DNA of 64,000 bases from Rufibacter sp. LB8. GTDB taxonomy: Bacteria > Bacteroidota > Bacteroidia > Cytophagales > Hymenobacteraceae. Position 1 is the stretch's first letter. Every line of letters begins with the position of its first letter. Below are positions 40,053 to 51,576 of this stretch, piece by piece. The position numbers and the translations under genes are program-made. The notes beneath the pieces were generated by a model, which saw nothing but the letters and a program-made list of their open reading frames with translations, made no database searches and was not told the origin of the DNA. The stretch lies in the NCBI RefSeq assembly GCF_014876185.1, contig NZ_JADALJ010000001.1, forward strand, positions 1,054,001-1,118,000, in the 5' to 3' direction.

Positions 40053-40397
40053 TTATTTCACTTTCGCAACAATTCCAGTAAAGGCTTCTGGGTGGTTTAA
40101 GGCCAGGTCAGCCAAAACCTTGCGGTTCAGGTTGATGTTGGCTTTCTTCAGACCGCCCATCAATTGGGAGTAAGACAGGCCGTTGATGCGGGCAGCAGCG
40201 TTGATACGCTGGATCCACAGGGCACGGAAATCTCTTTTCTTCACCTTTCTATCGCGGTAAGCGTAAAGCATACCTTTTTCTACCGCGTTTTTGGCTACTG
40301 TCCAAACGTTTTTTCTACGGCCAAAGTACCCTTTGGCCAATTTCATTATTCTTTTTCTCTTGTGGCGCGCAGCCACGGTATTGACCGATCTAGGCAT
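40053..40397 (-). CDS. rplT: 50S ribosomal protein L20
   Basis: Large-subunit assembly protein that binds 23S rRNA. The 114-residue product begins [30 protein letters not shown] (basic rRNA-binding tail) and has [20 protein letters not shown]. It is the last gene of the thrS-infC-rpmI-rplT operon; in other bacteria L20 represses rpmI translation. Confidence 0.96.
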   Translation of the reverse strand: MPRSVNTVAARHKRKRIMKLAKGYFGRRKNVWTVAKNAVEKGMLYAYRDRKVKKRDFRALWIQRINAAARINGLSYSQLMGGLKKANINLNRKVLADLALNHPEAFTGIVAKVK

Positions 40398-40482
40398 TTC
40401 TGATTTTTTTTGGGGCTGGTGATCTCGGTGTAATTCTTAGTTACCAGTTCCCGATGAAACAATTTGAAAAAAATTGATTGGG

Positions 40483-40677
40483 TTAGGCCACCAACATGCG
40501 TTTCACGTTCGCTTGGTCAGCTTCGCTAACTAAACCAATGTGAGTCAGATTTCTCTTCTGCTTGGTGGTTTTCTTGGTCAGGATGTGGCTTTTGTAGGCG
40601 TGCTTACGCTTTACTTTGCCAGTGCCTGTCAGGGTGAATCGCTTCTTAGCCCCTGATTTGCTTTTCATTTTAGGCAT
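40483..40677 (-). CDS. rpmI: 50S ribosomal protein L35
   Basis: A 64-residue very basic protein, [20 protein letters not shown] onwards, as in all L35 proteins. It lies 24 bp after infC and 85 bp before rplT. Confidence 0.96.
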   Translation of the reverse strand: MPKMKSKSGAKKRFTLTGTGKVKRKHAYKSHILTKKTTKQKRNLTHIGLVSEADQANVKRMLVA

Positions 40678-40701
40678 GTGGGTTATATAAATAGTGAACG
40701 G

Positions 40702-41256
40702 TTATTTCTTCACTTTAGGAGACAGGAACAAGAACATCCGTTTCCCCTCCAACTTGGGCAACTGCTCCACCTTGGCCACTTCTTCAAGGGCTTGGGCAAA
40801 CTTGAGCAAGAGCAACTCGCCGCGTTCTTTGAAGACAATGGTACGGCCCACAAAGTGCACGTACGCTTTCACCTTGGCGCCTTCATTCAAGAACTGACGG
40901 GCGTGCTTGAGTTTAAACTCAAAGTCATGCTCATCTGTGTTAGGGCCAAACCGAATCTCTTTCATAACCACCTTGGTGGTTTTGGCTTTCATCTCCCGTT
41001 GCTTCTTCTTCTGTTCGTACTTGAACTTAGAATAGTCAATAATGCGGCAAACTGGCGGGTCTGCCTTGGGGGAAATTTCCACCAGGTCAAGATTCTGCTC
41101 CTGCGCTAAACGGCGGGCCTGGTCAATACTGTAGACACCCGGTTCCACGTTTTCGCCAACCACACGCACTTCCCGTAAACCGGTGATGCGCTGGTTGATT
41201 CTGTGGGCTTCTTCAACTTTGCCACGTGGCACGTAGCGTTTGTTATTCGTAGAAAT
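40702..41256 (-). CDS. infC: Translation initiation factor IF-3, AUU start
   Basis: Binds the 30S subunit and checks initiator tRNA and start codon. The N-domain ([20 protein letters not shown]), linker helix ([20 protein letters not shown]) and C-domain ([19 protein letters not shown]) are all present in 184 residues. The start is ATT at 41256 ([16 protein letters not shown]), six nt behind a strong AGGAGGT. There is no nearby ATG, and homologues begin with this peptide. A rare AUU start is the classical device by which IF-3 represses its own translation. Confidence 0.93.
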   Translation of the reverse strand: MSTNNKRYVPRGKVEEAHRINQRITGLREVRVVGENVEPGVYSIDQARRLAQEQNLDLVEISPKADPPVCRIIDYSKFKYEQKKKQREMKAKTTKVVMKEIRFGPNTDEHDFEFKLKHARQFLNEGAKVKAYVHFVGRTIVFKERGELLLLKFAQALEEVAKVEQLPKLEGKRMFLFLSPKVKK

Positions 41257-41342
41257 AGTTGTACCTCCTCAATATAGGTTTCACAATCAGGGTGCGAAGA
41301 TCGCGTTTTTCCCTGTACAATAAAAATAATTTTCTAAAATTT

Positions 41343-43280
41343 TTAACTGAGCATCTCTGCCAGCACCGCCCTGAAGTTCTCCACAAAGGCATCTACCCGC
41401 ATATTACCCATGTCGCCCAGCCCGTGTTTGCGCACTGAGATAATCTGGTTTTCCTGTTCTTTCTCCCCTACAATGATCATGTACGGTACTTTGCTCACTT
41501 CGGCATCACGTATTTTACGGCCAATCTTTTCATCACGGCTGTCTAAATAGCCGCGTATGTCCTGGTCTGCTAATTGCGACATTACCTGTTGGGCATAGTC
41601 ATGGTATTTCTCAGAGATAGGCAACACGGCCACCTGCTCTGGGCTCAACCACAACGGGAAGTTACCGGCGCAATGCTCAATCAAAACCGCCACAAACCGC
41701 TCCAGTGACCCGAACGGTGCCCGGTGAATCATAACCGGCCGGTGCTTTTCATTGTCTGAGCCAATATACTCTAACTCAAATCGCTCAGGTAAGTTGTAAT
41801 CTACTTGAATTGTTCCCAACTGCCACTTGCGCCCTAAGGCGTCACGCACCATGAAATCCAGCTTAGGGCCGTAGAATGCCGCTTCGCCAAGTTCAGTTAC
41901 CGTTGGCAAACCTTTTTCTTCGGCGGCTTCAATAATGGCGCGCTCGGCTTTCTCCCAAAGGTCATCGGCGCCAATGTATTTGGCTTTGTTTTCTGGGTCA
42001 CGCAACGAAATCTGGGCGGTGTAGTTCTCAAACCCGAGGGCTCTGAACACATACAGCACCAGGTCAATCACTTTCGTGAATTCCTCTTTCACCTGGTCTG
42101 GGCGGCAGAAAATGTGGGCGTCATCTTGGGTAAAGCCGCGCACGCGGGTCAAGCCGTGCAATTCGCCGCTTTGCTCATATCTATACACCGTCCCGAATTC
42201 TGCTAACCGCACCGGTAATTCTTTGTAGGAACGCGGGCGGGTTTTGTAGATTTCGCAGTGGTGCGGGCAGTTCATGGGCTTCAAGAAGAACTCCTCGTTT
42301 TCATTAGGCGTCTTGATAGGCTGAAAACTGTCTGCCCCGTATTTCTCATAGTGACCAGACGTCACATATAATTCTTTGGATCCAATGTGCGGGGTCACCA
42401 CCGGTTGGTAGCCAGCTTTCTGCTGGGCTTTGCGCATGAACTGCTCCAGACGCTCGCGGAGCATGGTGCCTTTGGGCAACCACAACGGCAAGCCCATGCC
42501 CACTTTCTCTGAGAACGCGAACAGCTCCATCTCCTTGCCCAGCTTGCGGTGGTCACGGCGTTTGGCTTCTTCCAGGCGCTCCAGGTATTCGGTTAAGTCT
42601 TTTTGCTTGGGGAACGTGATGGCGTACACACGGGTAAGCTGTTTGCTCTTCTCGTCGCCGCGCCAGTAGGCACCGGCCACGTTCATGATCTTGGCCGCCT
42701 TGATAAACCCGGTGTTGGGAATATGTGGCCCGCGGCAAAGGTCTGTAAAATTGCCTTGGGTGTAGAAGGTAATAGAACCGTCTTCCAGGCGCTCCAGTAA
42801 GTCTAGTTTATAAGGATCTTGTTTCTCCGTGAAATACGCAATGGCATCTGCTTTGCTTACTGCCTTGCGCACGTATTCGCTTTTCTGGCGGGCCAGGTCC
42901 AGCATTTTCTGCTCAATGGCCGGGAAGTCATCGCTGGACAAGGTTTTCTCTTCGCCCAGGTCAATGTCATAATAAAAGCCGTTCTCAATGGCCGGGCCAA
43001 TGCCCAGTTTCACGCCGGGGTACAAGACCTCCAGGGCCTCCGCCATTAAGTGCGCCGAGGAGTGCCAGTAGGTAGCCTTGCCTTCGTCATCATTCCAGGT
43101 GAGGAGTTGGACATGGGCATCTTGTTCAATAGGGCGCGTAAGGTCCCACACCTGCCCGTTTACTTTGGCGGCTAATACGTTGCGGGCAAGCCCTTCACTA
43201 ATGGAGGCGGCCACTTCAATTCCGGTGACGCCCTCCTGGTATTCACGGACGGAGCCGTCCGGCAAAGTGATGTTAATCAT
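41343..43280 (-). CDS. thrS: Threonine-tRNA ligase
   Basis: Class II aminoacyl-tRNA synthetase charging tRNA-Thr. Domains in order: TGS (residues 1-62), the editing domain with [11 protein letters not shown] near residue 73, and the catalytic core with motif 2 ([15 protein letters not shown] near 380) and motif 3 ([20 protein letters not shown] near 516), plus zinc ligands in [10 protein letters not shown]; then the anticodon-binding domain. Length 645 is normal. First gene of the operon with infC. Confidence 0.96.
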   Translation of the reverse strand: MINITLPDGSVREYQEGVTGIEVAASISEGLARNVLAAKVNGQVWDLTRPIEQDAHVQLLTWNDDEGKATYWHSSAHLMAEALEVLYPGVKLGIGPAIENGFYYDIDLGEEKTLSSDDFPAIEQKMLDLARQKSEYVRKAVSKADAIAYFTEKQDPYKLDLLERLEDGSITFYTQGNFTDLCRGPHIPNTGFIKAAKIMNVAGAYWRGDEKSKQLTRVYAITFPKQKDLTEYLERLEEAKRRDHRKLGKEMELFAFSEKVGMGLPLWLPKGTMLRERLEQFMRKAQQKAGYQPVVTPHIGSKELYVTSGHYEKYGADSFQPIKTPNENEEFFLKPMNCPHHCEIYKTRPRSYKELPVRLAEFGTVYRYEQSGELHGLTRVRGFTQDDAHIFCRPDQVKEEFTKVIDLVLYVFRALGFENYTAQISLRDPENKAKYIGADDLWEKAERAIIEAAEEKGLPTVTELGEAAFYGPKLDFMVRDALGRKWQLGTIQVDYNLPERFELEYIGSDNEKHRPVMIHRAPFGSLERFVAVLIEHCAGNFPLWLSPEQVAVLPISEKYHDYAQQVMSQLADQDIRGYLDSRDEKIGRKIRDAEVSKVPYMIIVGEKEQENQIISVRKHGLGDMGNMRVDAFVENFRAVLAEMLS

Positions 43281-43326
43281 ATAGCAATCAAATAAGCTTC
43301 ATTTTAGCTTGACCGTGGCAAAATAG

Positions 43327-44397
43327 TTAAAAAACTGTTCTCTGCGGCAAGGAATCAATCTGCACGCGCGGCCTTGGCGGGGCGGTACGCTGCAAAGCTA
43401 CGCTATAACGCGGGTTCTGCGGATTTTTTCTGTATAAAAAAACATAATGGGTGCGGGCTACCTCGCGGTTGCCGGTCCATTCAAGGGTGGTGGCCAATAA
43501 ATACCGGGTGGCATCATCCAGGACCAAGCCTAGCTCCTGCGCTTTTTGAAAATGTTGGAGCGCCGCGCTGTACTGTCTTTTCTTGTACCAGCCTTTGGCC
43601 AGACCGGCATGCGGCTGGGGGCTGTCGGGTTCCAGGTCAATGGCTTTGGTGAAGCAGGCCATGGCGGTGTCAGTGAGGCGCTGGCTCAGGTAGAACTCGC
43701 CCAGGTGGTGCCACCAAAAGCCTTGCTGCGGCTGACGCTTCACCCCTGCCTGCACATACGGGATAGCTAGGTCAAACTGCTGCCGGGCGGTGTAAATGGC
43801 GCTTAACTCCTTATACGCTGGCAAAGACGTAGAATCCTGTTGCAAGGCTCTTTCCAGATTTACCAAGGCTTTGGTGGTATCACCGGTGCCGGCTTGGGCG
43901 CGGGCAAGCAAGACATAGTATTTGGGCTGGCCCGGACTTAAGGCAATGGCTTTGCTGCTGTGGCCCAGGGCCTGGTCATACTGCTTCAGGGCCACGTAAG
44001 TTTCCGCTAGAATGGCCTCTGACTCCGGGGTATAGTAGTTGTAGGTTTGTGCCTGCGCCATCATCTGCCGGGTGCCCTGGTAGTCGCCGCGTTGCAGCAA
44101 GATGCCTGCTTTCAGGAAATAAGCCTCGCCTAAGTCTTTGTCCTGGGCAATGGCCTGGTTAATGTCTACCAGCGCTTCTTTGGGTAGGTTCTGGGCAAGG
44201 TACAGCCGGGCGCGTTTCAAGTACCACTCAGGCCGGTCATTGCCTTGTTCCAGGGCTTTGGTGAGTTCGGCAATCTGGGTGGGCACGCTGCTGTCTACCT
44301 TGGTCATGGAAAACATGCGTTCGCCCTCTTTCACTTTCTCAGTACAAGAAAACGAGAGCAATACCAACGCATACAAAGACCAAAGGGAAAATCGCAT
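43327..44397 (-). CDS. TPR-repeat lipoprotein
   Basis: A 356-residue envelope lipoprotein (signal ALVLLSFSC) made of about seven tetratricopeptide repeats (for example GEAYFLKAGILLQRGDYQGT and PKYYVLLARAQAGTGDTTKA). Probably a scaffold for protein-protein contacts at the membrane. An upstream frame runs through a dispersed palindrome; I start at MRFSLWSLYALVLL (44397) because of the signal peptide. Confidence 0.82.
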   Translation of the reverse strand: MRFSLWSLYALVLLSFSCTEKVKEGERMFSMTKVDSSVPTQIAELTKALEQGNDRPEWYLKRARLYLAQNLPKEALVDINQAIAQDKDLGEAYFLKAGILLQRGDYQGTRQMMAQAQTYNYYTPESEAILAETYVALKQYDQALGHSSKAIALSPGQPKYYVLLARAQAGTGDTTKALVNLERALQQDSTSLPAYKELSAIYTARQQFDLAIPYVQAGVKRQPQQGFWWHHLGEFYLSQRLTDTAMACFTKAIDLEPDSPQPHAGLAKGWYKKRQYSAALQHFQKAQELGLVLDDATRYLLATTLEWTGNREVARTHYVFLYRKNPQNPRYSVALQRTAPPRPRVQIDSLPQRTVF

Positions 44398-44451
44398 TCC
44401 GGCAGATGAGTTTTTAATCCAGACGAAGATACGGCTTACCCGGAAATCTAA

Positions 44452-44495
44452 AACGTTTTCGGGCTCATTTCTGGAAATGAGCCCGAAAACGGAAA
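44452..44495. repeat. Dispersed palindrome, copy 7
   Basis: GTTTTCGGGCTCATTT, CTGG, AAATGAGCCCGAAAAC: a perfect copy. Confidence 0.85.
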
Positions 44496-44608
44496 TTTCG
44501 CCTCCCACTTTTTCAGTAGATACCTTTCCTTTTTTGTTTGTAAATATTCGGATTTCAGAAAAGTATTGAATCGATTTCTTAAAAATTCAACCAGGAGTTC
44601 CAAGTTGA

Positions 44609-44654
44609 TTTCCGTTTTCGGGCTCATTTCTGGAAACGAGGCCAAAAACGGAAA
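44609..44654. repeat. Dispersed palindrome, copy 8
   Basis: Copy with slightly degenerate right arm (AAACGAGGCCAAAAACGG), 6 bp from the DUF5686 gene stop; probable terminator. Confidence 0.78.
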
Positions 44655-44660
44655 GTGCCT

Positions 44661-47159
44661 TTATGGATTTATGGCCAGCGACATGCGCACGCCCCACAGC
44701 GGCGACTCCAATTCTTTGTAGGTAAGGCGTCTGATCAAATCCACCCGAATCAATTGGAAGATGTTCTTGAACCCTACGTTGGCTTCGGCGTACGGTGTTT
44801 TGCCCAGGCCTCTGAAATTTCCGGTTTCGGTTTGGGTCACGCCGCCTTCGGGTTTGTTTTTATCTGTGAGTCTGCCATAGAGCACCGCGCCGCCCGCCAC
44901 CAACCGCACCCGTGATTTTTTAAGCAGCGGCAATCTGTTGGTCAAGGAAACGGCTCCCTCAAAGTGGTGGTCATAGCGCAAAGACACAAACTCATCAGTA
45001 GCGAAGGCGAAGAATGGCATCAGGTTATACCCGTGCAGAATGAAGAACGGCGTCTCATTGCCGGTGGGCACCTGCAGCAACGGCAGCGGTACGCGGTTGA
45101 ACGTCTTTCCAGCCCTGAAGTAATATCGGCCATAGCCAAACACGCCGGTGTTCAGGCGCTGGTCCACTGAGAGGGTCACTTGCTGGTAAGACAGATCTGA
45201 CTTCAATAAGCCCGTTAAACCCGCCGACAATTCCAGCCCAATCACCGGGGAATTGGAGTTGGAGATGGCTATTTTGTTATGGTGCCTGATCAACATTTTG
45301 CGGTCAGGCGAAAACCGGAAACTTAAGGTGATGTCGGTGCTCCGGAAACTGGAAAACCGGGCGTCGGTTCCTTCATTCACCACTTCGGCCATTTCAAACA
45401 CCGGCCGGAATGTGCTATGGCGCAAGGTTAGCCGTTGCCTAAAGGTTTGAAACCACTCCCGTTCGCCCCAAATCTGGAAACGCTCCTGCTGGTACGGGAA
45501 ATTCATCTTGCCCCACCTGAACGCCGAAAAAAACAAACTGTTCACCTGCGTGTTGTTCAAATCCATGGCCGCCGGCCCTACATCATTGAGGTAACTCATT
45601 CCCCACTCCGTCCAGCGTTCGCGGTCAAAAATATAGCGCACGTTCACCAGACTTTTAAACGATTTGTCTTTGGTGCCATAGGCCACGTAGCCGTTCAAAA
45701 TCCAGTTGTTGTGGAAGTCTGACGTGGTTCGGCCGCCAAACTGAAAACGGCTGCCCTCCACTTTGTTGTACACGTACGCGCCAAACACCGGTCCCCATTC
45801 AAACTTGTCATTGACCTTCATGTGGCCTTCCACAATTACCCTGATGAGCTTTACGGTGCTCTGCACTTCGGGCAGTTGGTTGATCTGGTCAATGGCTTCC
45901 ATGCGCTTGAGCTCAGCCGGTGAAAATGCCTGCGGCCTGATGGTCTGCCAATATGATTCTTTGTGTTTCAGCGCCGAGTCACTTATTTGGTGCGTGATGT
46001 TGAAGAACCCGTCTGGCTTGGCGGTTCCCAGCACAAGGTCTGAGTACTGCGTAATGGTCTCAATGTAAATGCGCACGTCTGTGCCCGGCAAGCCCGAAAT
46101 CTGGAATTTGCGCTTGCTGGACAGCGGCAACATGGTGGGGTATTTATCGTCCCAGGCCTGCACAATCTGGAGGTCACTCACAAAGTTGAGGCCTACGTCT
46201 TTGTTCATCTTGAGTTCAATGCGGCGCAAGGCAAAAGAGCTGTCGGCAATCCACATGTAGCCTTCAAAGGTGAGGTCCTGCGGACGCTTGGGTATGATTT
46301 TGAGCTTGTAGACTTTGCCGCTTCCGCTTTCCACGCTGTCTTCCAGGTCATAGTCATAATAGGCGTTCCAGCTATTGGCAATGGGGCTGATGAACTCCTT
46401 GTCAAACATGCGCATGAAGTTCTGGTTGAGCGTGAAGTGTTCAGCCTGCGCATTGATCAACTGCGAAATCTGGTTGTCATCGCCCTCAAAGCCCACGCTT
46501 TTCATCTTGCTGGCCACCAGAACTTCCTTGCTTTTCCGGGGATCACGGGTGAAAAACGTCTCTTTCACGGTCTCGGTCTGGAAGATGGGCAAAGCGGCCT
46601 TCTTATTGGGATTGTCAGACAAGGCCACGCTGTCCAGGTACGGGGCGTAGCGCTTGGAGAAGCCTTTCTTTTTGTTTGTGGCATCGCGCTCCAGAATGCT
46701 CCCCTTCATAATGGAATAGGTTCTGAACTGGGCCGAAGGTTGGTTCTCTGGCAGGTACAGGTGTTTCTTCTTGGCGGCTTCGCGCACTATTCTGAACGCA
46801 GGGTTTTCGCGGGGTCTCACCACAATTTCCTGGATGGCGTAGCTTTGGCGCACCAGCTGAATGTTCCCGTTTTTCTGCAGTGCTTTGGTTGATTTGGTGA
46901 TGGCCGAATACCCCAACAAGGTAAACGTGACTGAATCTGAAAGCGAGTAGGATTTTATTTCATACGCCCCCGCTTCATCTGTGAAGGTGGGCACTTTGGC
47001 TTTATATAAATGGACGGTTACGTAGTCCAACGGTTTCTTAGAATCAGCGTCCACCACTTTGCCTCTGATAGGCGCATTCTGGCCCACCGCCGACAAAGCA
47101 CTCCACAACAGAAGGACAGGTAATAAGAGATTTTTCACAAAGCTAATATTGAAAAGCAA
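44661..47159 (-). CDS. DUF5686 outer-membrane protein with carboxypeptidase-regulatory domain
   Basis: An 832-residue exported protein. A signal peptide is followed by a carboxypeptidase-D regulatory-like domain (APIRGKVVDADSKKPLDYVT, near residue 30), the DUF5686 middle part (NPAFRIVREAAKKKHLYLPE near 120), and a long C-terminal region of amphipathic strands ending in an aromatic/hydrophobic terminus (WGVRMSLAINP), as in outer-membrane barrels. Family function is unknown; it is a Bacteroidota outer-membrane family. Confidence 0.85.
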   Translation of the reverse strand: MLFNISFVKNLLLPVLLLWSALSAVGQNAPIRGKVVDADSKKPLDYVTVHLYKAKVPTFTDEAGAYEIKSYSLSDSVTFTLLGYSAITKSTKALQKNGNIQLVRQSYAIQEIVVRPRENPAFRIVREAAKKKHLYLPENQPSAQFRTYSIMKGSILERDATNKKKGFSKRYAPYLDSVALSDNPNKKAALPIFQTETVKETFFTRDPRKSKEVLVASKMKSVGFEGDDNQISQLINAQAEHFTLNQNFMRMFDKEFISPIANSWNAYYDYDLEDSVESGSGKVYKLKIIPKRPQDLTFEGYMWIADSSFALRRIELKMNKDVGLNFVSDLQIVQAWDDKYPTMLPLSSKRKFQISGLPGTDVRIYIETITQYSDLVLGTAKPDGFFNITHQISDSALKHKESYWQTIRPQAFSPAELKRMEAIDQINQLPEVQSTVKLIRVIVEGHMKVNDKFEWGPVFGAYVYNKVEGSRFQFGGRTTSDFHNNWILNGYVAYGTKDKSFKSLVNVRYIFDRERWTEWGMSYLNDVGPAAMDLNNTQVNSLFFSAFRWGKMNFPYQQERFQIWGEREWFQTFRQRLTLRHSTFRPVFEMAEVVNEGTDARFSSFRSTDITLSFRFSPDRKMLIRHHNKIAISNSNSPVIGLELSAGLTGLLKSDLSYQQVTLSVDQRLNTGVFGYGRYYFRAGKTFNRVPLPLLQVPTGNETPFFILHGYNLMPFFAFATDEFVSLRYDHHFEGAVSLTNRLPLLKKSRVRLVAGGAVLYGRLTDKNKPEGGVTQTETGNFRGLGKTPYAEANVGFKNIFQLIRVDLIRRLTYKELESPLWGVRMSLAINP

Positions 47160-47911
47160 AGATAGAATTTGTAATGAGTTACGGTAAGCATCAATGGATT
47201 ACTATGCCCGCAGAGCCTATAAATACCCAGAAGTGAGTAGTCTCTGGCGGGTGCTTCTTTTGGGGGAAAAGAAGAATTCTCCTACAATAGACAGTCAACA
47301 GAAGAAATCCCCTATCAACTTAATAATATTTTTTCAATTTATCAAAAGCTTCAAAACCTTTCAACTGATAACTATTTAATATTTAACCAGTTAATACCAC
47401 TCATTACGCTTATTAATTTATCACCAGATGGCACGTCTTCGTTTTTGGGCTCTAAATTCAAAATAAGCGCCAAAACCTAATGAATCCTTCTGATGTCATG
47501 ATACTAGCACTGACATGAATATAAGTTACCTCTTTTCTACCGATAGGTAAACCATTGCTTTGGTATTGGTTATGCTTTATTCTTTAACCTAGCAAAATGA
47601 ATTTTAACCTTACTTCTAACATGAATTCCGTTCCCTTCCTCCTTGGCAAATCCTATCCAAAAAGGACAAGTAATTTCTTCTTATAAAAGTTCGGTATTAT
47701 TTGACAAATGGGCCACCTGGCAATGAAAGCCGCCACGCTTCTTAGGCACATAAATGGGTTCCGTCTTCGGGCTCATTTTTGGAAATGAACCCGAAAACGG
47801 AAAGTACCCAAGGTAAAGGCTAAGCTAAAGATACATTGTTTAATTGAAAAGAAATGCAACTAATATGGCACTGCCCTTAAGCATAGTTCGCTTCTTCTTA
47901 AGTAGATTTAT
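47160..47911. other. Intergenic region without a credible gene
   Basis: About 750 bp, AT-rich, with no convincing gene. It holds palindrome copy 9 and a more degenerate one near 47440-47477. A promoter for the DUF5686 gene is expected here, but no clear motif is seen. Confidence 0.55.
47758..47803. repeat. Dispersed palindrome, copy 9
   Basis: TTCCGTCTTCGGGCTCATTTTTG paired with AAATGAACCCGAAAACGGAA; two mismatches. Confidence 0.75.
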
Positions 47912-47951
47912 AAACAGAGAAAGGCGCCTTATGGGCGCCTTTCTCTGTTTA
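47912..47951 (-). terminator. Terminator downstream of the TPR gene at 47966
   Basis: AAACAGAGAAAGGCGCC and GGCGCCTTTCTCTGTTT form a 17-bp perfect stem around TTATG, 15 bp after the gene stop. Confidence 0.85.
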
Positions 47952-47965
47952 TAATAGGTGTAACC

Positions 47966-48763
47966 TTATGCCCTCACTTTCATGACTTCCTGCAATAGAA
48001 GGCGGCATCTTCTGCTCAGTTCCAGGTCTTCTGAGGTGACCAGCTTTTGGTCAAGGGCCTTCTGCAAGATAGAGATGCATTCATTGGTTTGGTCGGCATC
48101 ATGCAGGACACGGGCCAGGTCATAGTAGTAGAGCAGGTTGCTGGGTTCCAGTTCAATGGATTTGTAGATGGCGGTAATGGCTTCCTGGTTGGTCACGGTC
48201 AAGAGATCCTGCTGCGTGAACAACTTACTGGCCGCGCGCTCTGCAAATGACATGTTGGCCACCTTGTAGTTCCACCGGCCCAGTAAATGCCAGGCACCGG
48301 AGTGCATTGCATCATAAGTAAGGGCGCTCTGCAGGTAACGCTTGATCAAGACCAAATGCTGCATGCGCTGTTTGAGCGAAGACGTCTGACTCAGCAAGCT
48401 TAAAGACAAGGCCGTGACAAAGTTAGCCTCGGCGTGGGTGCTGTCAACGGCCAGGGCGCGTTGCGCATACCCTAGAGATTTCTGGAAATAAATGCCTTTG
48501 TAGGTGTCATCGCCGTACCGGTTGCCAATGCGGCCGCAGAGAATGCTGGCTTTGCACAGGGCTTCCTGTTGCGCTGGGTCCAGGGCCAGCACCAGCTCAA
48601 ACTTCTCCAGCGCCTCGGTGTCCTTGAATTCCCGGTACAGCTGATTAGCCTCCCACAACAGCTTATCTGAGCCCAGGCCACCAGCTTTGGCAGCCTGGGG
48701 AGAAACGCTAATTAGCAAGACCAGCAGATAAACTACAGTAAAAATGCTTCGCATGCTTCCCAT
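47966..48763 (-). CDS. Secreted TPR-like protein
   Basis: A 265-residue exported protein (signal VVYLLVLLISVSPQAAKA) of TPR-like helical repeats (LYREFKDTEALEKFELVLAL, ALAVDSTHAEANFVTALSLS). Resembles the periplasmic TPR proteins that Bacteroidota often encode near topoisomerase genes. Function unknown. Two close ATGs (48763 and 48754) are both possible starts. It follows parC by 57 bp and may be in the same operon. Confidence 0.75.
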   Translation of the reverse strand: MGSMRSIFTVVYLLVLLISVSPQAAKAGGLGSDKLLWEANQLYREFKDTEALEKFELVLALDPAQQEALCKASILCGRIGNRYGDDTYKGIYFQKSLGYAQRALAVDSTHAEANFVTALSLSLLSQTSSLKQRMQHLVLIKRYLQSALTYDAMHSGAWHLLGRWNYKVANMSFAERAASKLFTQQDLLTVTNQEAITAIYKSIELEPSNLLYYYDLARVLHDADQTNECISILQKALDQKLVTSEDLELSRRCRLLLQEVMKVRA

Positions 48764-48819
48764 TCTTTATATTGTCTAAATGCAGGATTGGGGAAGCTAC
48801 GAAAAAGCATTGTAAATTC

Positions 48820-51576
48820 CTAAAAGAGATTGAGTTGCCTTTTTTCTTTTTTAGGGGCTTTTTCAGGTTCCCCAATTTGTTCACTTTCTACGGAAGCTAC
48901 CTCTAATGGTTGTTCCCGCTGCAAATCAAGGATTACTTCGTCTCCACTGGAAAAAGATGGCTCAATTTTAGGAATAAATATTGCCTCTACTTTACTATTC
49001 TTTACTGCTTTAATCCCATTTTTGCTTTTAATTGGCTCCTTGGTCTCTGGTTGTTCAATGGTGATGCTGAAAATCTTGTAGTAATTCAGTTTGTTCCCAT
49101 TTGCCCGCCAGCCTTTCACGTCAATGAACTCGTTCAAAAGCAACACCTCAGATTCCTTCTCAGATTTTTTATCCCGTTGGAATTTAATCTCTGCCTTAGG
49201 TTCTGGGTTCACCGTGGCGGCCAGCAGTTTTGAGCCTTTGGCTTCACTGATGAAGATAAACCGCTTGCCTATGGTACTGGTCTCCACTACAAAACGCTTT
49301 ACATAGGTAATCTTGGTTTCGCCGTCTGTGTACACCGCCGACACTACCAACTCTGGGGAGAACTTGTGAATCACCTCAATATTGGCCACGTCATAATGGT
49401 TAGACAACTCAAACGAAGTCAGTTCATAAGACCCGTCTTTGTAAATCACCAGAATGTTGTCGTCGGTATTAAACGAACCCAAGTAACGACCTCTGTTTTC
49501 GGTGTTCAAACGGCCAATCACTTCATCATAGTAGATTTCACGTCCGCCACGGGTTGATTCACCCAAGGCTTTCTGAGTTACTTTCTTGATTGGGTGCTTG
49601 GTCACAATATTCCCCTGAGAACCTTTGCCCTTGATCAGTAATTCAGCGAAGTCAAAGTCGAACTGTTTCACTCTGGCGGTACTGGCCGGTTGCAAAGTAA
49701 TGGTCACCAGTTCAGATTCAGAGTTAGGGTTGGCCGTCAGGTACACCACTTTGGAGTTTTTCTCGCCTTTGGTCAAATCATACTCTTTGTCACGAGTGAT
49801 GGACGTCACGGCAAAGCGCTTCGCGAAGGAAATGCCGGTTTTACCATCTACATAGATCATGTTGTAGACCATGTGCTCGTCATTCTTGTTATAGACCCCT
49901 AGGTGGATGATATCTTTCCCCATGAAAAGTTTATCAGAAATGCGGCTCACCATAAATTTGCCATCCTTCCTAATGGCAATGATGTCGTCCATGTCTGAAC
50001 ATTCACACACCATTTCCACATTGTCGTCTTTCTTGAGGCCATACCCCACAAAACCATCTTTGCGGTTCACGTACAACTTCTGGTTGGCCACCGCCACCTT
50101 CTGCGCCGACACCACATCAAATGTTCTGATTTGGGTTTTGCGCTCTTTGCCTTTGCCATATTTGGCCAACAAGCCCTCAAAATAACTAATGGCGTAGCGT
50201 GTCAGGTTCGCCAGATTATCGGCCACTTCAGCCATCTCGTCTTCCAGCTTTCTAATAAATTCATCTGCCTTAAAGGCGTCAAACTTAGAGATGCGCTTGA
50301 TTTTGATTTCCGTCAGGCGGATGATATCTTCCTGGGTAACCTCGCGGCGAAGCAAGGGTTTGAACGGGTTCAAGCCTTCATCAATGGCTTGCAACACGGC
50401 TTCCCAGGTCTCACACTCCTCAATGTCTCGGTAGATGCGGTTCTCAATGAAGATCTTCTCCAAGCTGCTCTGGTGCCATTTGTCTTCAAGCTCGCCCATG
50501 CGTATCTCCAACTCGCGCTCCAGCAACCGCACGGTTTTCACCGTTGACATGCGCAGGAGTTCGTCCACGTTCAAGAAACGGGGTTTGTCTTCAATGATCA
50601 CGCAGGTGTTGGGCGAAATGGACACCTCACAGTCTGTAAAGGCATACAGCGCGTCAATGGTCAAGTCAGGTGAAATTCCGGGCGGAATGTGCACCTGAAT
50701 TTCAACAGCAGCGGCGGTATTATCCACCACTTTCTTGATCTTGATTTTGTTGTTCTCGCTGGCCTTGACAATAGATTCCATCAAAGCGGTGGTGGTGGTA
50801 CCGTAAGGCACATCTTTGATCACCAGCAAGGACTTGTCAACTTTCTCAATGGTGGCGCGCAGCCTGATTTTACCGCCTCTGCCCCCACCGTTGTAATTGG
50901 TGAAGTCCGCCAACCCGCCCGTTGGGAAGTCAGGCAATAAAGTGGTTTGTCTGCCTTTCAGCACGTCAATGGAGCCTTTGATCAATTCCCGGAAGTTGTG
51001 GGGCATGATCTTGGTGGACAAGCCCACGGCAATACCTTCCACGCCTTGCGCGAGCAGCAACGGGAATTTCACTGGCAAGGTCACCGGTTCGTTCTTGCGG
51101 CCGTCATAGCTCAATTGCCACTCAGTGGTTTGGCCATTGAACACCACGTCCAAAGCAAACTTAGTCAAACGCGCCTCAATGTAACGCGGGGCCGCCGCGC
51201 TGTCACCGGTACGCACGTCGCCCCAGTTTCCCTGGGTTTCAATCAGTAAGTCTTTCTGGCCCAGGTTCACAATGGCATCGCCAATAGACGCGTCACCGTG
51301 CGGGTGGTACTGCATGGTCTGCCCAATCACGTTGGCCACTTTGTTGAAACGGCCATCGTCCATCTCTTTCATGGCGTGCATGATGCGGCGCTGCACTGGT
51401 TTGAAACCATCTTCCAGGGCAGGCACGGCCCGTTCCAGAATTACATAAGAGGCGTAGTCCAGAAACCAGTTTTCATAGAGCCCAGAAACCGACGTGATGT
51501 CATGGATGACTTCATCAGCGGCTAGTTCAGTTCCCAGTTCTAAGTTATTCTCGTTTTCCAATTCTTCGTTAAGCAT
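48820..51576 (-). CDS. parC: DNA topoisomerase IV subunit A
   Basis: Type IIA topoisomerase breakage-reunion subunit that decatenates chromosomes. Catalytic Tyr lies in [15 protein letters not shown] (about residue 127), preceded by [16 protein letters not shown]. The C-terminal half has beta-pinwheel blades ([36 protein letters not shown]). No GyrA-box (QRRGGKG) was seen. At 918 residues it is longer than E. coli ParC, as usual in Bacteroidota. Its start overlaps the parE end by 8 bp, indicating translational coupling. Confidence 0.9.
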   Translation of the reverse strand: MLNEELENENNLELGTELAADEVIHDITSVSGLYENWFLDYASYVILERAVPALEDGFKPVQRRIMHAMKEMDDGRFNKVANVIGQTMQYHPHGDASIGDAIVNLGQKDLLIETQGNWGDVRTGDSAAAPRYIEARLTKFALDVVFNGQTTEWQLSYDGRKNEPVTLPVKFPLLLAQGVEGIAVGLSTKIMPHNFRELIKGSIDVLKGRQTTLLPDFPTGGLADFTNYNGGGRGGKIRLRATIEKVDKSLLVIKDVPYGTTTTALMESIVKASENNKIKIKKVVDNTAAAVEIQVHIPPGISPDLTIDALYAFTDCEVSISPNTCVIIEDKPRFLNVDELLRMSTVKTVRLLERELEIRMGELEDKWHQSSLEKIFIENRIYRDIEECETWEAVLQAIDEGLNPFKPLLRREVTQEDIIRLTEIKIKRISKFDAFKADEFIRKLEDEMAEVADNLANLTRYAISYFEGLLAKYGKGKERKTQIRTFDVVSAQKVAVANQKLYVNRKDGFVGYGLKKDDNVEMVCECSDMDDIIAIRKDGKFMVSRISDKLFMGKDIIHLGVYNKNDEHMVYNMIYVDGKTGISFAKRFAVTSITRDKEYDLTKGEKNSKVVYLTANPNSESELVTITLQPASTARVKQFDFDFAELLIKGKGSQGNIVTKHPIKKVTQKALGESTRGGREIYYDEVIGRLNTENRGRYLGSFNTDDNILVIYKDGSYELTSFELSNHYDVANIEVIHKFSPELVVSAVYTDGETKITYVKRFVVETSTIGKRFIFISEAKGSKLLAATVNPEPKAEIKFQRDKKSEKESEVLLLNEFIDVKGWRANGNKLNYYKIFSITIEQPETKEPIKSKNGIKAVKNSKVEAIFIPKIEPSFSSGDEVILDLQREQPLEVASVESEQIGEPEKAPKKEKRQLNLF

